From positions 1,860,001-1,924,000 of the forward strand of contig NZ_CP139698.1 of NCBI RefSeq assembly GCF_034372165.1: a stretch of 64,000 nucleotides of DNA. Reading direction: 5' to 3'. The position numbers and the translations under genes were made by a program. A model generated the notes under the pieces. The model made no database searches. It saw only the letters and a program-made list of their open reading frames with translations, and was not told where the DNA came from. Source of the DNA: Christiangramia sp. OXR-203. GTDB taxonomy: Bacteria > Bacteroidota > Bacteroidia > Flavobacteriales > Flavobacteriaceae. This document shows, one piece after another, positions 1-8,551 of the stretch. The first letter of the stretch is position 1, and the number at the start of each line of letters is the position of its first letter.

Positions 1-1
1 C

Positions 2-358
2 GTTGATGTATATTTTGATAATGTTGGTGGAGAAATTCTAGACGCCACCCTTCAGAATATCAATAAGGCGGCGCGTATCATTAATTGTGGCGCTATCTCA
101 ATTTATAATGATACAGGTACACCAACAGGCCCTAGACCAGAAGGCATTCTTATAAAAAAATCTGCATTGATGCAGGGATTTCTGGTAAGAGATCATCAGG
201 AAGAGTTCCAGAGAGCTATACAAGAACTTGCAGGATGGTTAAAGTCCGGAAAACTAAAATATGATGAAACTGTTGTAGAAGGTTTTGAAAACACTCCTCA
301 GGCATTTATCGATCTATTCGATGGTAAGAACACTGGTAAAATGGTCGTTAAGATCTAA
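2..358 (+). CDS. NADP-dependent oxidoreductase, MDR family (5' truncated)
   Basis: This is the C-terminal part (about 118 residues) of a zinc-independent medium-chain dehydrogenase/reductase of the CurA/YncB/leukotriene B4 dehydrogenase type, which uses NADPH to reduce activated double bonds. The open frame runs in from the window edge and reads VDVYFDNVGGEILDATL, the family's conserved stretch after the nucleotide-binding fold. It continues with INCGAIS and a C-terminal AFIDLFDGKNTGKMVVKI, which matches the usual end of these enzymes. The catalytic domain and start codon lie outside the window. A strong hairpin terminator follows 20 bases after the stop. The family assignment is confident; the substrate cannot be told. 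Confidence 0.85.
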   Translation, partial: VDVYFDNVGGEILDATLQNINKAARIINCGAISIYNDTGTPTGPRPEGILIKKSALMQGFLVRDHQEEFQRAIQELAGWLKSGKLKYDETVVEGFENTPQAFIDLFDGKNTGKMVVKI

Positions 359-379
359 TGATCAATTCAATGCATAAAA

Positions 380-407
380 AAGCCCGGATACTATCCGGGC
401 TTTTTTA
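380..407 (+). terminator. Rho-independent terminator after the MDR oxidoreductase
   Basis: The arms GCCCGGATA and TATCCGGGC (382-390 and 392-400) form a GC-rich hairpin followed by six T. An A run precedes it, so it could also serve the convergent gene ending at 427. Confidence 0.85.
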
Positions 408-426
408 TTAACTATGTTCTGAGATC

Positions 427-1176
427 CTATTGTTCCTGATCTGTAGGCATGATGAAAACATCATTTACATTTGCACGCTTTGGTTGCGTTAGAGAATAAT
501 AGATCGCATCTGCAATATCCTGAGCTTCCAGAGGAGTCATTTCTTTGAAATTAGAAAGCAATCCTTCCTTAATCTCATCATCTGTAATAGAATCTGTAAG
601 CTCTGTGTCTACGAAACCAGGTTCAATAGATGTCACATTAATTCCGAATTTAGGTGCCAGCTCCATTCTCAAACCTTCAGAAAACATTTTTACTGCAGAT
701 TTTGTTGCACAGTAAACTGCTCCACCAGGATAGATCTTATTAGCAGCACTTGATGAAATATTAATGATATTACCCGACTTCTGTTCCATCATCGTTGGTA
801 ATACCGCTGCTACTCCATTCATAACACCTTTAAGATTAACATCAATCATCTTATCCCATTCATCGGTATGTAGATTTTTTACATAAGATAATGGCATTAG
901 ACCAGCATTATTAATTAAACCATCTATACTATTAAATTCCTCTTTCGTTTTCTCAACTAATTTCTTGAAATTATCTTTGTTGGTAACATCACCGGTTACT
1001 ACCAGCGCTTTTCCAGCGTTTAATCCATCTACCTTCTTTTTTAATTCATTCAGACGTTCTTCTCTTCTAGCAGTTAAAACTACATTGGCGCCTTCCTTTG
1101 TCAATTTCAATGCTGTTGCTTCACCAATTCCACTAGATGCTCCTGTAATAATGATCGTCTTTCCTTTAATACTCAT
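427..1176 (-). CDS. SDR family NAD(P)-dependent oxidoreductase
   Basis: A classical short-chain dehydrogenase of 249 residues, the usual length. The cofactor motif TGASSGIG sits near the N-terminus, NNAG follows the central strand, and the catalytic set is an ISSSAA serine with YCATK (Tyr-x-x-x-Lys). The frame is open for 26 codons further upstream, but those residues do not resemble SDR sequence. The ATG at 1176 starts MSIKGKT just before the first Rossmann strand and has a purine-rich AAAGAAGAG upstream, so I chose it. A second, different SDR lies just upstream on the same strand. The closest named relatives are the serine/3-hydroxy acid dehydrogenase-like cytosolic SDRs; the substrate is unknown. 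Confidence 0.88.
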   Translation of the reverse strand: MSIKGKTIIITGASSGIGEATALKLTKEGANVVLTARREERLNELKKKVDGLNAGKALVVTGDVTNKDNFKKLVEKTKEEFNSIDGLINNAGLMPLSYVKNLHTDEWDKMIDVNLKGVMNGVAAVLPTMMEQKSGNIINISSSAANKIYPGGAVYCATKSAVKMFSEGLRMELAPKFGINVTSIEPGFVDTELTDSITDDEIKEGLLSNFKEMTPLEAQDIADAIYYSLTQPKRANVNDVFIMPTDQEQ

Positions 1177-1284
1177 AATCTCTTCTTTTAGTTTTTTTAC
1201 AAATTTAACGGATAGATAGCCTGAAACCTTAAAGAATACAGGCTTTGTCATCAATTTAACCTTAACTCCTAAAGCTTGTTAATG

Positions 1285-1312
1285 AAAAAAGCCACTCAAA
1301 TCGAGTGGCTTT
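1285..1312 (-). terminator. Terminator of the upstream SDR gene
   Basis: The hairpin AAAGCCACTC/GAGTGGCTTT (1288-1312) is followed on the minus strand by a T run (A run at 1285-1290). It separates the two tandem SDR genes into individual transcription units. Confidence 0.8.
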
Positions 1313-1331
1313 AGTATTGAATAAATTAGAA

Positions 1332-2042
1332 TTATTTTTTCGGTGGACGAGCAGGTCTTACTTCAATTTTACTTGGAAGCGTTCTTGGATTCATTTTCAG
1401 AAGATCACCAACTAATTCTCCAATATCTTCACTTTGAATTTTCCATGCATCTTCTTTTGAAGGTTCATTGCCATTGAAATGTGTTGCAACAGATCCAGGC
1501 ATAATAGTACTTACTTTAACTCCTTTGTCGCGAAGATCCAACATGATCGCCTGAGAGAAACCGGTTACAGCAAACTTACTGGCATTGTATGCAGCTCCTC
1601 CTGCGAAATAGTTCGTACCGGCAAGACTCGAGATTGTAATAATATAACCCTCAGTTTTCTTCAATGCTTCAACACTTGCTTTTACAGAATAAAATAGTCC
1701 GTTTAAGTTGGTATCTATCGTGTCTTTCCAGTCGTCTACACTTAACTCATCTACTGACCCAAAATTACCAATCCCGGCATTTGCGACAAGAACATCAAGC
1801 TGTCCCCATTTGTCCAGTAATTGCTTTACAGCTTTCTGCTGACTTTCATAACTACGTACATCTGCTTCCAGACCAAGAGCCTCATCATTCGCAGATAATT
1901 TCTTCGCAGCTTCTTCCGCAGAAGATAACGACCTGCTTGTTATAGCAACTTTATATCCCATTTTTAGAAGCGTTTCAGCAACTCCGTATCCTATACCTTT
2001 ACTACCACCAGTGATTAGTGCAGTTTTATTACTTGTACTCAT
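1332..2042 (-). CDS. SDR family NAD(P)-dependent oxidoreductase
   Basis: A 236-residue classical SDR with TGGSKGIG as the cofactor loop, NAG (ANAGIGNFG), the ISSLAG serine and YNASK as the catalytic Tyr and Lys. It resembles the FabG-like and 3-ketoacyl/sepiapterin-reductase-like group, but no specific substrate can be assigned. It has the same orientation as the SDR that follows, but a terminator lies between them, and the two proteins differ clearly in sequence, so this is not a recent duplication. The C-terminus is basic and proline-rich (RPARPPKK). Confidence 0.88.
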   Translation of the reverse strand: MSTSNKTALITGGSKGIGYGVAETLLKMGYKVAITSRSLSSAEEAAKKLSANDEALGLEADVRSYESQQKAVKQLLDKWGQLDVLVANAGIGNFGSVDELSVDDWKDTIDTNLNGLFYSVKASVEALKKTEGYIITISSLAGTNYFAGGAAYNASKFAVTGFSQAIMLDLRDKGVKVSTIMPGSVATHFNGNEPSKEDAWKIQSEDIGELVGDLLKMNPRTLPSKIEVRPARPPKK

Positions 2043-2178
2043 AATTTATTTTTTTGAAGTTTAAAGCTAAGAAAGGCCTGAAGTACTTAGAAATTTCTGG
2101 CGGTAAGATATTGTTAATTTTAAAGGTTAAATACTTAATAAAACCTATCAAAACACTTTTATAGAAATGTAAAAAAAC

Positions 2179-2186
2179 TAACTTTG
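2179..2186 (+). promoter_or_regulatory. Candidate -7 promoter element (TAACTTTG)
   Basis: The octamer matches the Bacteroidota sigma factor consensus TAnnTTTG in the gap before the gene at 2259. It would give a leader of roughly 65 bases. No clear -33 TTTG is seen. Confidence 0.4.
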
Positions 2187-2258
2187 TCTGCTCAGATAGA
2201 GAGTAGGATTACACCTATATTTACCTAATTAGTACTGACCAATTTAATAGAGAAAACC

Positions 2259-2678
2259 TTGGAAAACATTAAAGCACAAAAGTTACTTAATAAGATTCAG
2301 CGTGACCTTATGCGCAACGGAATCATTATCAACACTATCGTAGAAGACCTTAAAGAGTTGAGAAAACTGGTAGTTGAGGAGAATATTCCACTTTTGGCAA
2401 AAGTTACAAGATTGGCTCATGAACATATTAGTGAAAATCAGGACTTCCTGATCGCTATCCCAGATGATATACCAGTTGAACTGGATGAAAATGGAGATCC
2501 TATTGAAGTTGAAACTGAAGAAGAAGAAACTGAAGTTGAGAATTCAGAAGAAATCACTGGACAGGAAAGTCTTGAGTATATGTTATCCTTAATGGCCGAA
2601 CATTCTAATAAGTTGAATGAAGAAGAACTTAGAGAATATGTAAAGGCTCTAAAAGCTGATGCTGGAGAAGATTACTAA
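2259..2678 (+). CDS. Conserved acidic protein of unknown function
   Basis: A 139-residue soluble protein starting with TTG (LENIKAQ). No upstream ATG fits, and the protein begins sensibly here. The N-terminal 70 residues look helical and mildly basic (KLLNKIQRDLMRNG). A very acidic linker follows (residues about 78-102, rich in Glu and Asp), then a C-terminal helix pair (QESLEYMLSLMAEHSNKLNEE broken here only as description). I recognise no catalytic motif. It is followed by a small DedA-like membrane gene 70 bases downstream on the same strand, probably in one transcript. Possibly an adaptor or regulatory protein, but that is a guess. Confidence 0.75.
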   Translation: MENIKAQKLLNKIQRDLMRNGIIINTIVEDLKELRKLVVEENIPLLAKVTRLAHEHISENQDFLIAIPDDIPVELDENGDPIEVETEEEETEVENSEEITGQESLEYMLSLMAEHSNKLNEEELREYVKALKADAGEDY

Positions 2679-2750
2679 GGGTTTTGCACCTATAAACGGA
2701 TCACAACTTTAGAATTAGAAATTGCTACTATAAAGAAAGAAGGAGAATTG

Positions 2751-3368
2751 ATGAAAGAAAAAGCGAAATCTAAAAAGAAGTCGCGAATCCGCTTATTACA
2801 CCAATACTACAGTTATACCGGTTTTTATTCTTTCGTTCTAGGAAGTTTAAGAAAAGCCGTTTTACCAATTGTACTATTTGTAGCTGCTTTGTGGGCGATC
2901 GATCACTTTCTCCTGGATATAGAAGACATGCTGGTGACGGTGACTGAAACCTATAGTCCGTGGCAGGTATTATCAATCTTTTTTCTATCTGAATCATTAT
3001 TAGGCCTGGTTCCCCCAGAACTATTTATCGCCTGGGCAGGAAAGTCTGCTATTCCATTTTTGTACTTATCTTTACTCGCTTTAGGTTCATACCTTGGAGG
3101 AATCGTTTCTTATTGGATTGGTGTTTCAATCACTAAGATTCCAGCCGTACACAATGCACTGGAGCTTAAACTGGCAAAACATATCAAGAACACCCGTAAA
3201 TGGGGAGGTTTCCTGATTATTGTTGGAGCTTTATTACCTATACCTTTTGCGATGACCAGTATCGCTGCAGGAATTATTAGATTCCCCTTTTCTAGCTATC
3301 TTATCTTTGGCTTACTTAGGTTTGCCAGGTTCTATTTGTACGCACTGGTTATATTTGAAATGGTTTAA
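2751..3368 (+). CDS. DedA/VTT-like small membrane protein
   Basis: An integral membrane protein of 205 residues with a basic N-terminus (KEKAKSKKKSR) and about five hydrophobic segments. A LVPPELFIAWAGK loop, a glycine-rich GSYLGGIVSYWIG segment and a late GALLPIPFAMTS segment match the order of motifs in SNARE-associated/VTT (DedA) proteins, where the loop carries Pro-Pro-Glu. These proteins are lipid scramblases or flippases or are linked to undecaprenyl-phosphate recycling. The ATG at 2751 was chosen over a TTG at 2748 because AAGGAG lies five bases before it, one of the few clear Shine-Dalgarno sites in the window. Confidence 0.75.
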   Translation: MKEKAKSKKKSRIRLLHQYYSYTGFYSFVLGSLRKAVLPIVLFVAALWAIDHFLLDIEDMLVTVTETYSPWQVLSIFFLSESLLGLVPPELFIAWAGKSAIPFLYLSLLALGSYLGGIVSYWIGVSITKIPAVHNALELKLAKHIKNTRKWGGFLIIVGALLPIPFAMTSIAAGIIRFPFSSYLIFGLLRFARFYLYALVIFEMV

Positions 3369-3492
3369 CGCTTTGTTAGAGGTTGCTTATAAACTTTTCC
3401 CAAGGTTTATGGTGAAAAGTGACTATCCCTCTACCTTGCGAGCTTGTTGAGCAAATGTTCAGCAGAACTATTAACCAAATAAATCAAAAGCT

Positions 3493-3651
3493 ATGTCTAT
3501 TCTAACAATTGTATTAAACATTTTATTACCACCATTGGCCGTATTCATGAAACATGGACTCGGAGTAACATTCCTAATAAGCTTGTTGTTAACGGCCTTA
3601 GGTTGGATCCCAGGTGTAATTCACGCGTTTCTTGTTAACGGAACGAAATAA
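3493..3651 (+). CDS. YqaE/Pmp3 family membrane protein
   Basis: A 52-residue protein with two hydrophobic helices and the signature LLPPLAVFMKHG followed by LLLTALGWIPGVIHAF, which is diagnostic of the Pmp3/YqaE (UPF0057) family. These proteolipids are linked to membrane potential and salt or cold stress; their molecular role is not settled. The gene starts at ATG 3493 and runs straight into a strong terminator at 3661. It stands alone 124 bases downstream of the DedA-like gene. Confidence 0.92.
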   Translation: MSILTIVLNILLPPLAVFMKHGLGVTFLISLLLTALGWIPGVIHAFLVNGTK

Positions 3652-3654
3652 AAA

Positions 3655-3687
3655 TGAAAAAGACCGGCAATTGCCGGTCTTTTTTTG
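3655..3687. terminator. Bidirectional terminator between yqaE-type gene and galE
   Basis: A perfect 20-base palindrome, AGACCGGCAATTGCCGGTCT (3661-3680), is flanked by A-rich sequence on the left and seven T on the right. It can terminate both the YqaE gene and the convergent galE gene. Confidence 0.88.
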
Positions 3688-3707
3688 TCTTAATTAGTCT
3701 CTAATAA

Positions 3708-4751
3708 CTAATCCTGATTTTCTTCCTTTTTCTCTACTAGCTTCTGCCATTTCCAGGCACTATCTAGCGCATCATCCAGAGATCTTTTCGCTTTCCAGTT
3801 TAAATGATCATTTGCCTTATTAGTATCTGCATAGGCTGCGGTGATATCTCCTTCTCTTCGACCCACTATTTTATAAGCCAGATCCTTTTCAGAAACTTTT
3901 TCAAAAGACTTAATGACCTCGAGAACTGTATTACCGTTTCCTGTCCCCAGATTAAAAACTTCGTAATTCTCATTCTCATTCTGCGATAGCAAACGTTTCA
4001 ATGCTGAAACATGCGCTTCTGCTAGATCCATCACATGAATATAATCACGTATAGCTGTTCCGTCTCTGGTAGGATAATCATCGCCATATACAGATAGTTC
4101 AGATCTCTTTCCAATCGCAGTTTGAGTAATATATGGCACCAGGTTTTGCGGAGTTCCAATTGGAAGTTCCCCAATCTGTCCTGAATGATGTGCTCCAATT
4201 GGATTGAAATAACGTAACGAAATTGCCTTTAATTCCTGATTAACCTTACAGGTATCCCTAATGATCTCCTCACCTATTTGCTTTGTATTACCATAAGGAG
4301 ACTCAGCTTGTTTTACCGGTGCATTCTCGGTTATAGGTAACTCATCAGCCTGCCCATAAACCGTACAGGAAGAACTGAAAATAAAGTTGGCCTTCTCCCT
4401 ATTATTCAGTTCGTGCAATAAGTACACTAAGGTTGAAAGATTATTTTCATAATACAGTAAGGGATTAATTACACTTTCTCCAACTGCCTTGGAAGCAGCA
4501 AAGTGAATCACGTTTCCAATATCCGGGTATTTCTCGAAGAAATCCTTCACTACAGATTTCTCCCTGAGATCTATATTTTCAAATTCTGGTGTCTTACCGC
4601 TTATTTGAGTTATTCCACCAAGAACCTCTATAGATGAGTTTGAAAGATTATCTATAATTACAACTTTAAACCCTTCCTGTTGTAAGGCTACTACGGTATG
4701 TGATCCAATAAAACCAAGACCACCGGTAACCAGTACTTTTTTATTATTCAT
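3708..4751 (-). CDS. galE: UDP-glucose 4-epimerase
   Basis: The protein interconverts UDP-glucose and UDP-galactose using tightly bound NAD+, feeding the Leloir pathway and surface polysaccharide synthesis. The 347 residues match GalE throughout: GGLGFIG as the NAD loop (residues 10-16), DNLSNS, the SSSCTVYG serine/threonine region near 126-133, and the catalytic YGNTK with Tyr153 and Lys157. RDYIHVMDLAEAH follows in the C-terminal half, also typical of GalE rather than other extended SDRs. It is a single-gene unit ended by the palindromic terminator at 3661. Cytosolic. Confidence 0.95.
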   Translation of the reverse strand: MNNKKVLVTGGLGFIGSHTVVALQQEGFKVVIIDNLSNSSIEVLGGITQISGKTPEFENIDLREKSVVKDFFEKYPDIGNVIHFAASKAVGESVINPLLYYENNLSTLVYLLHELNNREKANFIFSSSCTVYGQADELPITENAPVKQAESPYGNTKQIGEEIIRDTCKVNQELKAISLRYFNPIGAHHSGQIGELPIGTPQNLVPYITQTAIGKRSELSVYGDDYPTRDGTAIRDYIHVMDLAEAHVSALKRLLSQNENENYEVFNLGTGNGNTVLEVIKSFEKVSEKDLAYKIVGRREGDITAAYADTNKANDHLNWKAKRSLDDALDSAWKWQKLVEKKEENQD

Positions 4752-4864
4752 AATTTCAATTTACGATCGCAAAATACTAAAATTGCCACATAACAGTTAT
4801 CACTACTTTATTAAATTGATCACAAAGCCTGTGCTTTAAACGAGGTCATCCATATAATATCAAT

Positions 4865-4872
4865 TATCTTTG
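4865..4872 (+). promoter_or_regulatory. Candidate -7 promoter element (TATCTTTG)
   Basis: This exact match to TAnnTTTG lies 18 bases before the ATG at 4891. A TTG at 4870 in the same frame falls inside the element, which argues that translation begins at 4891. Confidence 0.5.
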
Positions 4873-4890
4873 TTGCTCAAATTTGGCTCT

Positions 4891-5175
4891 ATGGCTTTGA
4901 AACATAAGATTACTGTATTTAAGTGGGTTAGCATTCTGGAAGGTATTTCATTTCTGGTATTATTGCTCATCGCAATGCCTTTAAAATACATTCTGGATAT
5001 GCCAGCTATGGTAAAACATGTGGGTATGGCTCACGGAGTACTTTTTGTAGCTTATGTAGTAGGGGCTTTGCTACTTATAAAACCCATGAACTGGGGACTT
5101 AAGCAGATCGCGATTATCTTTGGATGCTCATTTATTCCATTCGGACCATTTTACGTAGAGAAAAAATATCTCTAA
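4891..5175 (+). CDS. DUF3817 family membrane protein
   Basis: A 94-residue integral membrane protein with three hydrophobic helices. It has the family pattern FKWVSILEGISFLVLL near the N-terminus, GMAHGVLFVAYV in the middle and FGCSFIPFGPFYVEKK at the end. DUF3817 proteins are widespread, and some occur fused or adjacent to transporters; the function is unknown. A -7 promoter motif just upstream supports ATG 4891. The MscS-like gene begins 18 bases after its stop, so the two are probably cotranscribed with the downstream genes up to 8551. Confidence 0.88.
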   Translation: MALKHKITVFKWVSILEGISFLVLLLIAMPLKYILDMPAMVKHVGMAHGVLFVAYVVGALLLIKPMNWGLKQIAIIFGCSFIPFGPFYVEKKYL

Positions 5176-5193
5176 TTTCAGAAAGTGGATAAC

Positions 5194-6459
5194 ATGATCG
5201 ATATTATTTGTTTTTTCGAAGACCTTTTTCTTGAATATGGAATGAACGCTGTACTGGCACAGTATCTCAATCTGTTAATCAATATTGTTGCACTAACATT
5301 CATCGTGTTTGCAGCTAATTACCTGGTCAAGCATTTTGTGATAGAAGCTATCAGTGCGTTTACCAATCGTACTAAAACCACAATAGACGACTTTCTTATT
5401 AAAAGTAATTTTCCCAGGTACGTAGGGAGGTTTCTGCCTATTTATATAGTTTACGAATTATTCCCTTTAATATTTATAGATTTCCCCAGGATCTTAGAAT
5501 TCTTCTTCTATACGATGAAGATTTATATCATCATACTGGTGGTATGGATCTGTCGAAGCGTGCTTCGCTCTACAAGAAATTATCTTAAAACCAGGTCTGA
5601 GTTTAATGACAAACCACTGGAAAGTTTCAGCCAGATCATCATGATCTTTCTTTGGATCATAGGCTTAATGTTTATGTTTTCAGTAATTACTGGTAAATCT
5701 GTAATTGGCTTTGCAATATCCTTAGGTGCCGCTTCCGCAGTGATTTTACTTATCTTTAAAGATACAATCTTAGGTTTAGTTGCTTCTATACAAGTATCTG
5801 TAAATGATATAGTTAGAATTGGAGACTGGATCACGTTTCAAAAATTTGGCGCAGATGGAACAGTAACCGAAATTAACCTTGCGACGGTGCGGGTACAAAA
5901 CTGGGATAATACTTATACCACGATTCCAACCTATAGTCTTATTTCAGATTCCTTTCAGAACTGGAGAGGTATGCAGGAGTCTCCTGGGAGGAGAATCAAA
6001 CGTTCGGTCTTTATCAAGCAGAATTCTGTAAAATTCCTTGGACCTGAAGACATAGCCAAGCTAAAAAAAATTCAACTAATAGCTCCTTACCTGGAAAACA
6101 GGCAGTCCGAAATTGATAAGTATAACGATACAAATAATATAGATAAAAGTGTACTTATAAACGGAAGAAATCAAACGAACCTGGGAATTTTCAGGAAGTA
6201 TGCAGACTCGTATTTACAGGATCATTCAGCCATCCATAAAGAGATGTATTTGATTGTAAGACATCTCGCTCCTACACCTAATGGAATTCCTCTGGAAATA
6301 CTGTGTTTCAGTAGAGACAAACGCTGGGAAAATTTTGAGTATATTTCTGCAGATATTTTTGACCATCTTATTGCTGCCATTCCATATTTCGATCTTCAGT
6401 TATTTGAAGCTCCATCTGGTGATGACATCCGTAATTTTCTTTCAGAAAGATCCAATTAA
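5194..6459 (+). CDS. Mechanosensitive ion channel, YbdG/MscM-like
   Basis: A 421-residue MscS-superfamily channel that should open under membrane tension and release solutes. It has about five membrane segments. The MscS core lies around residues 160-260, with pore-lining GFAISLGAASAVILLIFKDTILGLVASI followed by the beta-domain DIVRIGDWITF and TVRVQNWDNTYTTIPTYSLI. NWDNTYTTIP and the large C-terminal insertion are features of the YbdG/MscM subgroup. An in-frame GTG lies three codons upstream at 5185; GAAAG before the ATG favours 5194. Gene order is DUF3817, this channel, an EEP protein and a second MscS, all closely spaced. Confidence 0.9.
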   Translation: MIDIICFFEDLFLEYGMNAVLAQYLNLLINIVALTFIVFAANYLVKHFVIEAISAFTNRTKTTIDDFLIKSNFPRYVGRFLPIYIVYELFPLIFIDFPRILEFFFYTMKIYIIILVVWICRSVLRSTRNYLKTRSEFNDKPLESFSQIIMIFLWIIGLMFMFSVITGKSVIGFAISLGAASAVILLIFKDTILGLVASIQVSVNDIVRIGDWITFQKFGADGTVTEINLATVRVQNWDNTYTTIPTYSLISDSFQNWRGMQESPGRRIKRSVFIKQNSVKFLGPEDIAKLKKIQLIAPYLENRQSEIDKYNDTNNIDKSVLINGRNQTNLGIFRKYADSYLQDHSAIHKEMYLIVRHLAPTPNGIPLEILCFSRDKRWENFEYISADIFDHLIAAIPYFDLQLFEAPSGDDIRNFLSERSN

Positions 6460-6473
6460 CAAATAAACCAAAA

Positions 6474-7577
6474 ATGAAATTAAAACCTTTTCTACAGGGC
6501 TTCGGAATTCTTGCTGTACTAATCACCTTAATCCCGATCGTCGCTGTAGACTTTTGGTGGGTGAGAATGTTTGATTATCCACATATTCAGCTAACGTTGC
6601 TAACACTTATGGCAATTTTCGCTTACTTTTTAAGGTTTAAGATTTCAAATTGGAGGGATTATGCTTTTATGATCATCCTGGTAGGTTGCTTTATTTACCA
6701 GTTTGTGAAAATATTGCCATATACTCCTTTTGTTCCTTACGACGTTGGAAAGCCAACAGAAACGGTTGACATTCAAACGGGTATGATGTTGTTAACCTCC
6801 AATGTACTTCAGAAAAACAAAGAGAAGGCGATCCTGATCGAAGAGATGAAAAAACTTAATCCCGATGTTGCTGTTTTTACGGAAACTGATATCAAATGGG
6901 CAGATGCCTTAAAATCTGGTATTGGGAGCGATTATCCATATAAAGTTGAAGTGCCGCTTGACAATACATACGGAATGCTTTTATATTCAAAATTTAAGCT
7001 GAACAATCCTCAGGTGAAATATATCGTGGATGATAGTATTCCTTCTATTCACACTGAAATTGAACTACGTTCCGGCGCTAGGATTCAATTACACGCAATT
7101 CACCCTACTCCTCCCATGCCACAACATAACCCATCATCTTCAGATCGCGATGCTGAAATGATGAAAATTGCTCTCGAATCTATGGATTCTGATATTCCAG
7201 TTGTAGTAATAGGAGATTTTAATGATGTTGCCTGGTCTCGAACTACAAGTATGTTTCAGACTGTTGGTGAATTGCTGGACGTGAGAAAAGGACGAAGCTT
7301 CTATAATACCTTCAATGCCAAAAGTTTTATCATGCGCTGGTCACTGGATCATATATTTGTTTCTGAAGAATTTAGAGTAGAAAAAATCGGTTTAGGAGAT
7401 GATGTAAAATCAGATCACTTTCCGTTTTACGCCCAGTTGTTTTTACAACCAGAACTGGCAGAAGAGCAAAAGCCAGATGAAGCTCCTGAAGATGAGATCA
7501 GAAAGGCAAAAGAACAAATTGCTGAAGAAGAAAAAGAAAATACAGAGAAAGGTCCTAATGGATCGAGTAATCAATAA
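6474..7577 (+). CDS. Membrane-anchored endonuclease/exonuclease/phosphatase family protein
   Basis: A 367-residue protein with three N-terminal hydrophobic helices (about residues 8-28, 38-54 and 63-80) and an EEP-fold domain from residue 100. The fold's catalytic set is visible: Asn110 in TSN, Glu137 in FTET, His210 in HAIHPTP, GDFND at 247-251, LDHIF at 291-295 and SDHFP at 313-317. The C-terminal 45 residues are charged and Glu-rich. Such proteins can be phosphodiesterases, nucleases or sphingomyelinase-like enzymes; the substrate is not known. The active domain should face the periplasm or cytoplasm depending on the odd helix number. It starts 14 bases after the channel gene. Confidence 0.88.
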   Translation: MKLKPFLQGFGILAVLITLIPIVAVDFWWVRMFDYPHIQLTLLTLMAIFAYFLRFKISNWRDYAFMIILVGCFIYQFVKILPYTPFVPYDVGKPTETVDIQTGMMLLTSNVLQKNKEKAILIEEMKKLNPDVAVFTETDIKWADALKSGIGSDYPYKVEVPLDNTYGMLLYSKFKLNNPQVKYIVDDSIPSIHTEIELRSGARIQLHAIHPTPPMPQHNPSSSDRDAEMMKIALESMDSDIPVVVIGDFNDVAWSRTTSMFQTVGELLDVRKGRSFYNTFNAKSFIMRWSLDHIFVSEEFRVEKIGLGDDVKSDHFPFYAQLFLQPELAEEQKPDEAPEDEIRKAKEQIAEEEKENTEKGPNGSSNQ

Positions 7578-7621
7578 TTCTCCCGGTTTCTACTAAATTA
7601 AACCACAAGTATTATTTATTT

Positions 7622-8551
7622 TTGGATAAACAGGAATTCATGCAAAGTCAGGCTGAACGGGAACTAGAAACGATTGAAGGATCCTTCAATCAATTTTATC
7701 AAAATCTAATTGATCAGTTACCTGGTATTGGACTTGGCTTGTTGATCATAATTCTTGGTGTCCTTATTGGCATCTGGATGGGAAGATTTTTCACCAAACG
7801 AATATCTGCCAGGACTTCAGATCCTCTAATGAGTAAATTTCTTGGTAAGGCTATCAGGTTTCTTATAATCATTACTTCCATCATGTTAGCTCTGAAAGCT
7901 GCTGGCCTTGGAGGTGTTGCAACAGGTATTCTCACCGCAGCAGGAGCCAGTGCTGTTGTCTTAGGTTTTGCATTTAAGGATATAGGTGAAAACTTTATTG
8001 CAGGGATAATCCTCGCGTTTAACCGTCCATTTGATGTAAATGATACTGTGGAAATTGGCGATAACTTCGGAAAAGTGAAAGCGCTTGAATTCAGATATAC
8101 TAAGCTTAAAACATTTGATGGAAAGGATGTGTACATTCCAAATAGTGATGTGTTAACCAAACCTGCAACCAATTATACTGAAGACGGATTTTTTCGATGG
8201 AGCTTTATCATTGGAATAGCCTATGAAGATAATATCGATGGAGCTAAAAGAACTGTAATGGAAGCCTTACGAAAGGAACCAACGGTCATCGAAGATGCTG
8301 AACATCAAAATTTTGTTATCGAAGATGAATTAGCGACCAGTACGGTAAATTTAAAAGTCTTCTTCTGGGTAGACACTACAGATTTCAGGATGCAGGCGAT
8401 GATCACCAAAGGGAATGTAGTAAGAGCGGTAAAAGAAGCACTTGAAGACAATGGTTATTATCTACCAGCAGATATTCAGGAAATAAAATTATATGGTGGA
8501 GAGACAGATTTCCCTGTTGGGGTTTCTAATAAAAAGGAAAAAACCGACTAG
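7622..8551 (+). CDS. Small-conductance mechanosensitive channel (MscS)
   Basis: A 309-residue MscS-family channel close to the E. coli MscS size. An N-terminal amphipathic part precedes three helices. The pore helix is GILTAAGASAVVLGFAFKD with the expected Ala/Gly pattern, followed by NRPFDVNDTVEIGD, GKVKALEFRYTKLKTFDG and VYIPNSDV of the beta domain. It releases osmolytes on hypo-osmotic shock. I list the TTG at 7622; an ATG six codons later (7640) with AGGAA close to it is an alternative. The stop codon sits in a terminator hairpin shared with the convergent thioesterase gene. Confidence 0.92.
   Translation: MDKQEFMQSQAERELETIEGSFNQFYQNLIDQLPGIGLGLLIIILGVLIGIWMGRFFTKRISARTSDPLMSKFLGKAIRFLIIITSIMLALKAAGLGGVATGILTAAGASAVVLGFAFKDIGENFIAGIILAFNRPFDVNDTVEIGDNFGKVKALEFRYTKLKTFDGKDVYIPNSDVLTKPATNYTEDGFFRWSFIIGIAYEDNIDGAKRTVMEALRKEPTVIEDAEHQNFVIEDELATSTVNLKVFFWVDTTDFRMQAMITKGNVVRAVKEALEDNGYYLPADIQEIKLYGGETDFPVGVSNKKEKTD

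Noticed and set aside
1177-1254. A 26-codon N-terminal extension of the first SDR gene
   Set aside because: The extra residues do not fit the SDR fold; MSIKGKT just before the Rossmann strand is the normal start and has a purine-rich upstream sequence.
427-2042. Recent tandem duplication of the SDR genes
   Set aside because: The two proteins differ throughout apart from family motifs, and each has its own signals.
4870-4890. TTG start upstream of the DUF3817 gene
   Set aside because: It overlaps the promoter element TATCTTTG; the ATG at 4891 gives the usual family length.
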